NCBI GenBank assembly: GCA_027596075.1 | Contig: JADGJC010000479.1 | Location: forward strand, 1 to 23,769 | Origin: Rhizophlyctis rosea | Lineage: Eukaryota; Chytridiomycota; Chytridiomycetes; Rhizophlyctidales; Rhizophlyctidaceae | Reading direction: 5' to 3' | DNA: 23,769 bases | In this document: piece after piece, positions 1 to 9,006 of the stretch | How positions within the stretch are numbered: position 1 is the first letter of the stretch | Layout: the number at the start of each line of letters is the position of its first letter | Made by a program: the position numbers and the translations under genes | Notes under the pieces: model-generated | What the model was told of the DNA's origin: nothing | Databases searched by the model: none | Seen by the model: the letters and a program-made list of their open reading frames with translations, nothing else

Positions 1-700
1 ACCTCCCCACCCACCCCCACCACCCCCCACCCATACATCTCTCCCCCAAACGGCGACGCAACAGCATGCGGATGCACAAACGTCGTATGCGTCGTCGTCG
101 CCGCTGCCGGCGCACCACCCCGTCCCTTAATCATTCCAAACGCCGTCGAGGAAAGTAAGACGGTACCGAAAATCAATACGGTACCAACCGCCATGGTTTT
201 ATACGATAGGGGTTCGACGAGTTTGTTGAGGATTTCGGCGATGGTTTCTGCACCTACTTTTAGTCTGACGTTTGACGACAGCGACTGAGATTAGTTACGG
301 GAAGCCGGAGTTTAATGGTTTGACATGGGCTCCTCTCGAAGCAGAAAAAAGATTTCCAATACAAACCTCCCAACGTCCTTCGGATGCACTCTCCATACGA
401 AGCTCCCACTCTTTACACGCCTGCTCCATATACTGCACCCCCGTCGCCGGATCATACCGGTTCGTGACGTATAGTTTTGAGTATTCTGGTGTTTGGTGGA
501 TTATTTCTGTTTACGCGCAATGAGGTTCAGAATCGATCAGCAGTTTGATTGTAATAATCATAGATAAAGAGTTGAAAGCCGTACCGGTGGAATATTCCTC
601 ACCCTTCATCTGCAGATCATGATGCACCGTCAACATGAATCGCACGACTATGTAGACGAGAACTCTGATGACGAAGATGGTGAAGAATAGTTGGATGTAG
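1..700 (-). CDS. Brr6/Brl1-like nuclear envelope protein (partial, spliced)
   Basis: This is a Brr6/Brl1 family protein, which acts at the inner nuclear envelope in nuclear pore assembly and lipid homeostasis in fungi with closed mitosis. Three exons are read on the minus strand: about 700-585 (start uncertain), 506-363 and 256-1, separated by introns of 78 and 106 nt. The first exon encodes a membrane helix (YIQLFFTIFVIRVLVYIVV) running into EEYS-T-EII. The second carries the family core: Y-V-T-N-R, the MEQAC..WE..M segment and GRWEVL. The third has the hallmark AETIAEILNKLVEPLSYKTM followed by a second membrane helix, then a Gly/Val-rich stretch that leaves the window. Family proteins have four conserved cysteines here. 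Only the one at 415-417 remains; Tyr (481-483), Tyr (454-456) and Arg (397-399) occupy the other places. The N-terminus is not resolved. The family call is firm; whether the gene is functional is open. Confidence 0.8.
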
Positions 701-1680
701 CTGTTATGAGGTTTTGTGAGTCGAATCGATGGTTGAAACCCCGAAATGATGAGGCGAAAACCCACCCGCTAACCATGTACGGCAAGACCAACCACTTTGT
801 GCCAATCTCGCCGGAACGAGATGGTGCCCGGCATAATGGAAATCCTCCCCATCCGGATGAGACTAGTGGTTCGTCTATCTTTTTCCGTTTGCGTGATTGC
901 TGTGATGTGTCAAGGAAGTTTTGGTTAGATTTTCCGTTATGCAACCGACAGGCCTTTCCCGTCCCTTCCGTCCATAGTACAATGGGGGGATTGCTGATGC
1001 CTCATTCATACACTATTGATCCCGATGAGCTTTGACTTCCTGGTCATATCACATCGCGTCACTGGCCCTCCGCCTCCCGCGGTCATAATCGAGCACATAT
1101 CAAATCCAACCAATATCGATACAAGTGACTCTCGGCACTCCCATCTCAAGACAGCTCTTTAAAACATCCACTCAACCAATATCATCAACCCACCCCATAT
1201 GTCTGAATCTCCACTTCCGTCTCTGATCCCTCTTCATCGATTACATCCTCGTCGGTGTGAGACAGACCATATCCCTGCTCCTTATTGGCTGTTTGGAGAT
1301 AGGCGGCTGCGAGCTCGTGCGATGGGGCGGGAAGATGGGGATGTAGAATGTGATTGTGATTGTGTCGATGAAGATCTCAGGTAGGAGGACGAGCGTTGGG
1401 TGGGTAGTGTTGATAATGTTGAGGTTGATTTTGAGTTGAAGATGTAGACGTTTTCTATGCAATGGTGAGCTGACTGCGTACTCCAACTATATTGTTTACG
1501 GTGTCCTAATGGACGTTGAGAAACTCACCAGGTTTGTCATTATTTGCGGCAGTGAACAGCAGCCCAGCGGATAACGAGTCGCCTATGGTGCTGTGCGTCC
1601 GCCCGCTCATCCCACCCACCCCACCCATCCCACCATCCCCGCTTAGGCGAAGCGAGTCAAAGAAGGCGCCGCCCAACACG
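701..1680 (-). other. Upstream region of the Brr6-like gene, possible N-terminal exons
   Basis: No complete gene is resolved here. Minus-strand pieces that could be 5' exons of the Brr6-like gene are: an open stretch around 944-770 with a basic RKRKK cluster; an acidic stretch around 1345-1185 (HELAAAYLQTANKEQGYGL, then DEDVIDEEGSETEVEIQ); and an overlapping Ser-rich frame around 1450-1270. Fungal Brr6/Brl1 proteins normally have a disordered N-terminal arm, so such exons would fit, but the splice phases could not be chained confidently. A minus-strand segment at 1690-1530 (Gly/Met-rich, ending at a good GTGAGT-type donor near 1530) may also be an exon or noise. Confidence 0.25.
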
Positions 1681-1889
1681 CTTCCCAAACGTGAACTGCA
1701 ATGATGAAGGACATATCACCAGTACTGGCCACTCTTTCTCGTACCAGGCGCATGTTGCTAGAGCAGCTATGATGAAAACGATCCTACTAGACATTTGAGG
1801 AATTTGTTTCATTGCGTACCCCATCGCCAAACAATCTTACCTCCCGACTCCCTCGTACCAAACACAAGGACATAATCCGGTGGAACAAG
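1681..1889 (-). pseudogene. Relic of a SMARCAL1/ZRANB3-type SNF2 helicase
   Basis: A minus-strand stretch at 1785-1681 reads WYEKEWPVLVICPSSLQFTF. The W-P-x-L-hydrophobic-C-P-S-S-L block after a Y..EW segment is characteristic of motif Ia of the annealing-helicase branch (SMARCAL1/ZRANB3) of SNF2 ATPases. Just upstream, at 1889-1827 in another frame, LVPPDYVLVFGTRESGGKIVW fits the L-P-x-Q-x-x-G-V-x-F-G ... GG-(R/K)-(I/V)-L segment that normally leads into the P-loop. Between them (1826-1786) the expected DEMGLGKT Walker A is not readable: the DNA still looks like it (TTGGCG.ATGGGG...AATGAAACAAATTC) but with small deletions that change frame. No DESH box or C-terminal helicase motifs were found nearby. 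I therefore read this as a short decayed copy, not an exon of a working gene. SMARCAL1 rewinds DNA at stalled forks; this relic cannot. Confidence 0.55.
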
Positions 1890-3499
1890 CTCATGGGACC
1901 CATTCTGGAACGCTTCACTCAAAAGCACGAAAAAGCTCCACACGGCTCCTACTGTCATTGCCGATATCAATTTCAATGCTGGTGGCAATGAAGATGCAGC
2001 GTCATTCCCATGACAAACTACCTCAACAAACACTTCTTGATGCCGCGACAACAATCATCGTCAGCAGCAGCTTCGCAATAGAAGAAGAATTGCCGATGTG
2101 CGCTGCAGACATTATATTGAGTCGTGTGAATCTCCATTTATGGGTGCAGTGACCAACTTTCCTCGATGCGAAACTTCCATGCTGCTCCCGCATTGCGGAA
2201 ACTGCGCACATTACAGCGCCACGGGAATCGCTGCACAGTGTTCAATGAATGATAGGCTTCGGGTACATGACACAGGTGGGAGGGACTACGTACCCTACAA
2301 CGCATGTTACATCTTCCCACGCCCCTCTCACACCCATCTCAAAAGAAATCGTAACATAACAGCTTTTCAAAATCGTAGATTGCGGAAGTGCGTCTGTTCG
2401 TACTATTTTGTGTAGGAGGAGGGTTGATGCGGGTTCGGGTTTACTGTGTTGTTTAGCAATCATCCAAACATCAGTGCGGTTCCATGGTATTGAATCAAGT
2501 GAAAGATTGGTCTTCACCTAAGACGGCTCGGCAGTCCATTCCCATTGGTGTGACAGCTGGGGCGGTATTCTTAGGTATGACGGGCACGACGTTGCAGCAT
2601 GTTATTATCATTTCATGGTTTACGGGTTCTTGGCGAGGAGGCACTTTTGAGTTCGTGGATTGTCATTGAAGCTTTGATGTTACTGCAAATTCAAAAATCC
2701 AAGTGTTAGAGCAGACTTTCGAAGAGGGGGATGCACCACATGATAGAAATGGACATCAAGTACTCTTTGTTGCGCACCATCTGTAGCTCCACCTCCTACA
2801 GGTCCTACGACGTAATAGAGTTGCGCTACACGTCAGTTACGATTGATGCCGTGGCCAATGGAAGCATCTAGCGGATGATGCATGCTATTGCAGTGTATAT
2901 ACTATGTTTTGTAACATGTTCGCATGGAATCTAATGACGGGTTTATGTTTGGAGTTGCGAGAAAGTGGTTTCGGAAAAGCCTGGGAAAGTCTGAAGGGAT
3001 AGTAGGGAGAGGGGGACGTTCGGGAGAAGTGGGTGTTGACAGGGGCAGTCGGAGAGGGCTATGGGACCTGCGGAAAGGTAGTGCGAAGAGAGTTGGCGAC
3101 GAACCAAAGGCATTGCGTCGCACCACTTTGGTCATTTCGCTGTTTCATAGGTAGACTTGCTCTTGACAGGTGATTGACAGGTCGGAATGGCGTGGTGACT
3201 TGTCAGGGGTTTCCTGAGAAGGACACCAGTCGTTTCCTCACCTTGTGGTGGTCACGATAGAGATGCGGAGACTGCTTGGGCACCGCAATGCCGGTTGTGC
3301 TAAACGCCAAAAACAGATGGCCAACAGAGCTTGGGAAAGGAAGGTGGGGGAGACATTTCACACGTCAAACACGTCTTTCAGACAGGACACAGACTCAGAG
3401 GAGGCACGACTGACTGGTTTCACACAGACATTGCCATATTCACATTATACAATAGACATGAGACATTTCACAACCAGACCACACTTTCAGACTGTATAA
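1890..3499. other. Region without a supported gene
   Basis: Only short open frames occur, on both strands and in mutually exclusive registers. Between 2900 and 3135 both strands are open for about 76 codons: the minus frame starts at an ATG at 3135 and is Pro/Ser/Arg-rich, the plus frame starts at an ATG at 2924 and is Gly/Arg-rich. Neither has a recognisable domain. A minus-strand hydrophobic segment at 2122-2040 (an ATG-led run ending LLLTMIVVAA) lies just upstream of the helicase relic and might be an unrelated exon. Confidence 0.4.
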
Positions 3500-3554
3500 G
3501 CTCCGTATGGGATTTGAACCCATCGATGCCGAAGCACCCTACCAGAACCGGAGC
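3500..3554 (-). ncRNA. Shortened tRNA-like element with UUCG hairpin instead of an anticodon arm
   Basis: On the minus strand the element begins GCTCCGG (3554-3548) and ends ACGGAGC (3506-3500), which pair over six of seven positions like a tRNA acceptor stem. Before the 3' half lies a perfect T-arm: stem ATGGG/CCCAT around the loop TTCAAAT (3523-3507), containing the B-box GGTTCAAATCC. Between the 5' strand and the T-arm are only nine unpaired bases (CTGGTAG-containing) and a five-base-pair hairpin closed by a UUCG tetraloop (GGTGC-TTCG-GCATC, with one G-U pair, 3538-3525). D-arm and anticodon arm are therefore absent or merged, and the whole is about 55 nt, not 72-75. No 3' CCA and no clear T-run terminator follow. 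It could be a deleted tRNA pseudogene, the head of a tRNA-derived SINE, or a Pol III-transcribed mini-RNA. Confidence 0.45.
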
Positions 3555-4556
3555 AAAATAAAGGCCAGCCCATAAAATGCTGGAGGTCAGGTCCACCTTC
3601 GACAAGTCGTTTACGACCGCTGAGGGACTGAGGCACCTATTCCCTGGTACCCGAAGGTCCCGATTGGGTGGTTCCATCAGTATGCAGGTAGTAGTCGACA
3701 TGAAGGTGGATGGGAGTTTTAATCCGACTTGGTTGAGGGAGCGACCCCCTTCCCTGCCTATGATTGGACCAGGAATGTGTACAGCACGCCAAAGCTTGAA
3801 AAAAAAACAGCAATTCGCAGTATCTTCAACACAACTTCACGGTACAACGGGTGGTCTCCCATGCCGCAGCGCCCTGACGAGCCATAGACATTGTCCAGAC
3901 CCTGGGACATTGTCAGAGATGCGACTGAGTTTTGCACACCGTGTTCGCTCCATTGCCGGGTTCCCGCACTTGGTACGATACAAGCGAGGAACCCGCGGTT
4001 ACGTCGTGGCAGCTACGATATAGACCAAACACCCGCACCCATAGATGCCTGCGCCAAGGCAGGAAGGTCCCAAACCGAGCCTGACCCTACCGGTCTCCAC
4101 TGCGAATTGCCAAAGTTGAATTGTAGAGGACAACGAGAAAAGGAAGAGAATGCGCAGTTGGCCACGACCTATATCAAAATGTGTTGCCCATCCGCCGTGG
4201 CGCACCCGGGATTCAGGGTCATACCAGCCATCAGCCACCCACGCATGCCAGCCACCCGCCACAATAGCCGGTTGCAGTGGTGGCCATAACCACCTCACCA
4301 GTTGCTCAAGGTCCCGATTGACGGCCAACGCGTCAATTGGGTTTGGCCTGCTCGCTACAATTCTCGCACTCTCTCGAATCAACTTGGTCGCGGAGGCACT
4401 TGTTATCACTGGTCGCCTGCTCTACAATAGTCGCCTCATAGCCTCATACTCACTCGTAGTAGTTGGTCGGAACCCTCGCAATAACCCCCACACCTCCTAT
4501 TCCCCACTCACTTTGACCGACTAAAACAACAACCGCGACAGAGCTCAATTAAAAGT
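3555..4556. other. Gene-poor region with two hairpins
   Basis: Open frames of 120-150 codons overlap on both strands here (for example plus 3577-4023 and 3891-4289, minus 4409-3999), but their composition looks random and no motif is seen. An imperfect long hairpin sits at 3958-3994: arms GGGTTCC and GGAACCC, inner CG/CG and CTTG/CAAG pairs with small bulges, and an 8-base loop. A second short hairpin lies at about 4047-4062 (CCTGC/GCAGG). The last part is the pyrimidine-rich leader of the gene starting at 4557. Confidence 0.35.
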
Positions 4557-6506
4557 ATGAGCTTCGACCTAACACCCCTCGAACAAGATGATGGGTTGCC
4601 CGTATTCTCCGTCATTGCTACCGTGCATGGCGACAACCACCCCATCCCCGCACGGCACAAGAAGTACACAAATCGGATGTTCAGTCGTGACCTGACTTTG
4701 GAATTCAACGAGCTCTTCCGGCTTCCAGACCCGGTTCGCAACATCACTATCATCGGCGTGAAGTTTGGGTCGCCTTGGGGTTTCGACATCTTCATCAAGG
4801 CTCCTCACAAGGACTACATCGTCAACCATCTGTGGAACGCTCTTGATGGTCACTTGTTGCCCGTCACTCGCTACAACACCGTTGTGACTCTCAGTTACGG
4901 TAGTATGTATTCCTCCGGAGTTTGGGGCGTAGGGAATTGGGTGGGTGGGTCAATGGTTTGGGTGGGTCTGTGTGGTGTTTATGTGTGTGGTGTGGATGCG
5001 TGTGTGTGTGTGTGTGCGTGTGCGGTGTGTGTGTGCGGGGTGTGTGTGTGTGTGCGGTGTGCGTGGGTGGAGAGATGGATGGGTTGGATGAGTTGTGTGT
5101 GTGTGTATGTGTGTGGTTGTGTGTGTGTGTATGTGTGTGTGTGTGGTGTGTGTGGTGTGCGTGGGTAGTAGTGACATGTGTGTGGGTGGGTGTGCGTATT
5201 TGTGGGGAATGGGTGGGGCTGGGGAGTGGAAGCGCGGGGGATGGTCGTTTGAAGTAAACCCCGACATATGTTCTTTTCAGCTTATTGACGATGATTTCTA
5301 CACCACACAGCTATTGATTACAGCAAGGACCATGCGAAGCCTACTCCATGCGAACGCAAGCGCAAGGCGACGTCATCCCCGCCGCGCGTCGACAGTCCTC
5401 CGTCGCCCAGTCCGACCTCCCACTACCAAAGCCATCATGAACCCGTCATTCCCGACGTATACGTCCCTCCCGCAGACGCTACTCCACCATCCACGCCGCC
5501 AAATGCGCGTCCAGCTCCGAGCGTCAGAACACCACCGGTTCACCGGAAGAGGCAACGTCTGGATTCGGAAGCACCGAACGACAACAACGACGACGAGGAA
5601 CGGTTCATTCCGAAAGGATACCACGCGGAGGACCCTTTCGGGGGGGGTGGGCAGTCGGACAATGATGTGGGGGGGTCGTCGTCTTCACAGCATGCCGGTC
5701 AAAAACGGGGTCACAGTCATTTGACGGAAGCATTCATGGGTTCTGACGAAGTTGGAAAAGGGAAGAAGAGACCGAAGTTGGTGCAGAGCTTCTTGGAGGT
5801 TCAGGAGGAAGTAGGAACGGAAGGATCCACCTCATCACAACCAGTCCCTCGCCAAGCAACACCCACAACCTCCTCGTCCGCAACGACCGGCACATCAAAT
5901 CCCGCCATCCGACCACCTCAATACCAAATGGCCCTCGACACTCAGTGCCCGTTCTTCCAAACATCCGACGACCCATCCGAATCTGACAGCGTCGATCCTC
6001 CTTCGGACTTGGGAAAAGGAAAAGCTCCCATGTACAATGACCTCGACTTGGACGACATGCACCTGCCTTCCAAGTCGTCATCTACTTCATCGTCATCGTC
6101 GTCTTCTTCGTTGACGACCACCGAGCCTCATTCCATTCCTCCGCAGCACAATACTGCTGATTTGCCCTCTCCGTCGCCGGCGTCGTCACCGTTGACGATT
6201 ACAGTGACGGAGTCAATGATCAACCCAGAAACTCAGCACAACGCTGCTGCACCTTCCTCTGCGTCTTGGTCGTCGTCAACTGTATCGACGATCCCGGCTT
6301 CTGTGGTGCCGGAAGCGAATGGGAAGGAAACGGAACAGGATGGAGAGCAACCTGGAAGTCCGACGGACGATGTTGAGGGTGAGACGGAAGCCCCTGCTAG
6401 CGAGCAGGATGAGCGTGTGGAGGTTGATGTTGAGGGGGCAGATGAGGAGTTGGAGCAGACGGTTCCGCTGGCGGAGAAGAGGCCGAGTGTTTGCGTTTTC
6501 TTGTGA
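4557..6506 (+). CDS. Uncharacterised head-plus-disordered-tail protein, paralogue A
   Basis: Two exons, 4557-4902 and 5311-6506, give 513 residues. The donor is GTATGT at 4903, giving a phase-1 junction; a second in-phase GT lies three bases earlier at 4900. The acceptor is CACACAG at 5310; the pyrimidine-richer TTTTCAG at 5280 would give an immediate stop, so the later AG is chosen. Residues 1-115 form the globular head: a strand-rich start (VFSVIATV), then NITIIGVKFGS and a hydrophobic end (TVVTLSYG). Residues 116-513 are low-complexity: Pro/Ser/Thr-rich, a poly-Ser run near 6079-6115, basic clusters (CERKRK, HRKRQR, GKKRPK) that could be nuclear localisation signals, and an acidic C-terminus. 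No known family is recognised. The gene at 9007-10079 has the same architecture, the same IIGVK motif and the same intron position and phase, so the two are paralogues. A nuclear regulatory role is inference only. Confidence 0.75.
4903..5310 (+). repeat. Long UG-rich intron with TG microsatellite
   Basis: The intron of the preceding gene is 408 nt, several times longer than the others in the window. From about 4918 to 5235 the sense strand is almost only G and T, with (TG)n runs interrupted by GCG and GGG triplets. The G/T bias begins within about 15 bases of the donor and ends before the branch/acceptor region, so it is confined to the intron. Alternating TG can form Z-DNA, and in RNA UG runs are bound by CELF/TDP-43-type proteins. 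Confidence 0.8.
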
Positions 6507-7860
6507 GAGGGTTGGTATTTTGGTTTGGGTTGAGTGCTACGTCGTTTCTGGAGTGAAAGTTTTTTGAAAGGTTTGGAACTTGTTTCTTTTTCTTGGGAAT
6601 TGGAGAGCAACCCGTAGAAGAAGAATCACAAACGAAAGTGCTTCGAATAAGAGTCTGGGGAACAGAAGGAATAGCGCGACAAAATGCGCGTGATAGTAGT
6701 TTCGGAACATGTGAAAAAAACAACAAAAACCAAAAAAAAAAGTAAAAGAAATGTACTATAAAAGATGCACAAGAATAATTGAGAAGCAATGTATAAGTGT
6801 TCAAAAAGTTGGTTATGACGTATGTTGTTCTGTGGTGCCTTGCTTTCGTGAAGCTGTGATCAAAAATGATTGTTCGAAATGGTTGTGTTGCAACTCTAAT
6901 GCGCAAGAACCCCTGTGACACAGTCTGTGATAGGCAACACAAACTCCAAAATGTGTACGATTCTCAACACAAAAGGAAGAAATCTGCTTCACCGGATGCT
7001 ACTCTCCTATCTTCGACCCGCTAATCGCCTGTCATCTCCTTGCGGCCATCTCAAAGTTTCTACATCTATCTATCCCTCCCCTCCTACACCCTCCACATCC
7101 CACCCATATAACTACTTCAATGCCCCACACACCGCCTACCCCACCATCCCTCATACCTCCCTTCACATAACAACCCTACCAGAAATCGGAGCAAAAACCT
7201 CCGACACCCAGGAAAGTCCCACTACTATGCCGTACCATTAACCCCTCGGTTCCAAAACCCGCTTATTCCCCGCGCTACCATTCCCGGCGACAAATGTCCA
7301 ACGTGAAAGGAGAGCGGAAGGGGTATGAGCGGGGTTGAGTAGAAGGGGTTTGGGTGGTGAGTAGGTGGCGTTCGGATGGGCAGAAGGGATTTAGATGATA
7401 TTATCTGTGTTACGAAGTATTGAAAAGACCTTGATAAGTATCTTTGCATGTTGAAAGAGGCTAAATGACAACGAAAGATTGATGCATTCATGTCTGTCCC
7501 TTCAAATCGATTCTCAAAAACATGATACGCGCGTGCGGTCAATGCGAATCGCCAGAGACGTTGATCTTCTCAGTGGCATCCAATGCGCAATGTGCGGGAC
7601 ACAACAAACTTCCTCCCAAGACCACTTTCACTTTGACTCAACCAACGATTTCCCGCTAATCAACTAAACATTTACCTCGCCTCGCCTCACTTCCATCCAA
7701 CATCATCGTCCCGCAACGCTCAACACTACACACAGATGCGTCAATGAATCTCATCCAACTCACCTACTTAAACACCGAACCAACATAACTCACTTTCCCC
7801 AGCCACATCTTGCGCCGGTCCTTACAAGAAATCCTCAGAACCAAATCATTTTGGAGCCTT
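6507..7860. other. 3' flank and intergenic DNA, no gene supported
   Basis: Directly after the 6506 stop the DNA is T- and G-rich, then carries an A-rich tract at about 6714-6750. From 7060 to 7250 there is a C/A/T-rich, G-poor stretch (many CCCACC and CCTACC words), followed by a G-rich one at 7300-7380 with the opposite bias. Short direct repeats (CCTCG) occur near 7675-7685. Open frames are below 110 codons and lack motifs. Confidence 0.4.
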
Positions 7861-8675
7861 TCACCGTGCTTTTCGCAGTCCATCGGACTGGGGATTTCTT
7901 TCTTCAAAGTATGGTCGCCGCTCACTTTCATTGATATGTAGGTTGTGGAAACTGTTTCTCCGTGCTGCTCGTTGATGCTCCATTATCGGGCTATAGGTTG
8001 CGCCAAAGAATTGTGCCGGGTTGGTTGAGTAACTTGCAATGATCAGGATGGATAAGCGGGTGAAACATGAGCTTGGCGCATCCGGCACAGTTTAGCAAGT
8101 GAAGATCTCCAGGGCATGGTCTCATTAACGTTCGCCTCCAATCAATGAGCGAGGAGTGCCTAAAAATCGAAAGTCTCAAGAATTCAGATGTTCGCCTCTC
8201 TTGAGCTGTTGGACTGCTGGTCCATAAGTTTGAGAGCGCCGCTTGGGCACCAGAACATGTCTGAGCTGCTACCATTGCGAGGGTCACAGAGAATGTGAAA
8301 GAAAGTGGCACGGGCATGAGCCCCCAGAGTGATTTGATGGCAGATAAATTGATGGAAAATGACTTCGAGCACAGTCAGAAACGCCGACCTGCTACAGTTC
8401 TTACGCAAAAGAGACAGTGGTGTTGGTATAAGTGGAACTGGATGCGATGTGTGGGACATTGCTATTTCCTTGCGGATCAACTCGTCATTGCCCGTGTTTT
8501 CGCATTTTTATGCCGTCTTGCTTGTCCTGCCCATGCTGATTACGCCATGGGCAAGAATGATTGGAGCAGCCTCGAAACCTTTGTTCAATTTGTTTCCGTC
8601 GCCCATGCGATCGAGTTATGCCGACACTTGTGCAAGCGCATCAACATATCTGTTTTGATGACCTAGCTCATTCAT
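7861..8675 (-). other. Unresolved minus-strand multi-exon candidate
   Basis: Several minus-strand pieces look coding-like but could not be joined. An ATG at 8675 opens MNELGHQNRYVDALAQ, followed by a possible donor (GTGTCG) and, after about 56 nt, AAPIILAHGVISMGRT in a compatible phase. Further on, a Ser/Thr/Asn-rich piece ends at a strong GTAAGA donor near 8406, and the last piece (about 8020-7861) reads NPAQFFGATYSPIMEHQRA to a stop. The plus strand is also open for about 100-120 codons (8295-8666 and 8359-8658), with a hydrophobic segment near 8505-8560, so the strand itself is not settled. No family is recognised. Confidence 0.25.
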
Positions 8676-9006
8676 GCTTTTGAGTGGGTTGCGATCTCAG
8701 GTGTGGTTGAAGTCCGATTACTCGGAACAAGCCGGGAAATGTCAGACCGCGAATGACACGTGCTCCCGATTTTACACGGACTGTGCTGCCATCATCAAAT
8801 CAAATGAGAATCAGCTTCCGCTCAAGACCCTCGCAGGTGTCTCAAATTGCGCAGCCACCGCACATAGCATTGACTTCGCCACTTCTCCTCCCAATTTTGA
8901 CTGTGTCCACTCAAAACTTTCCCCATCTTCCCACGACCCCATCGCTCTTCCCTTGCTCAACTTTCAACCTTCCCACTCACACTCTGCCAAGTACAATACT
9001 CACACA

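Noticed and set aside
3577..4523. Overlapping open frames of 120-150 codons on both strands
   Set aside because: Random-looking composition, mutually overlapping, no domains and no splice pattern that links them.
4950..5267. His/Thr-rich minus-strand frame across the TG tract
   Set aside because: It is only a translation of the (TG)n intron complement.
5281..5310. Use of the TTTTCAG at 5280 as acceptor
   Set aside because: Joined to the phase-1 donor it gives an immediate in-frame TGA; the AG at 5310 restores a long open frame.
8674..9006. In-frame upstream extension of the gene at 9007
   Set aside because: The composition is leader-like and pyrimidine-rich near 9007, and the ATG at 9007 matches the start of the paralogue at 4557.
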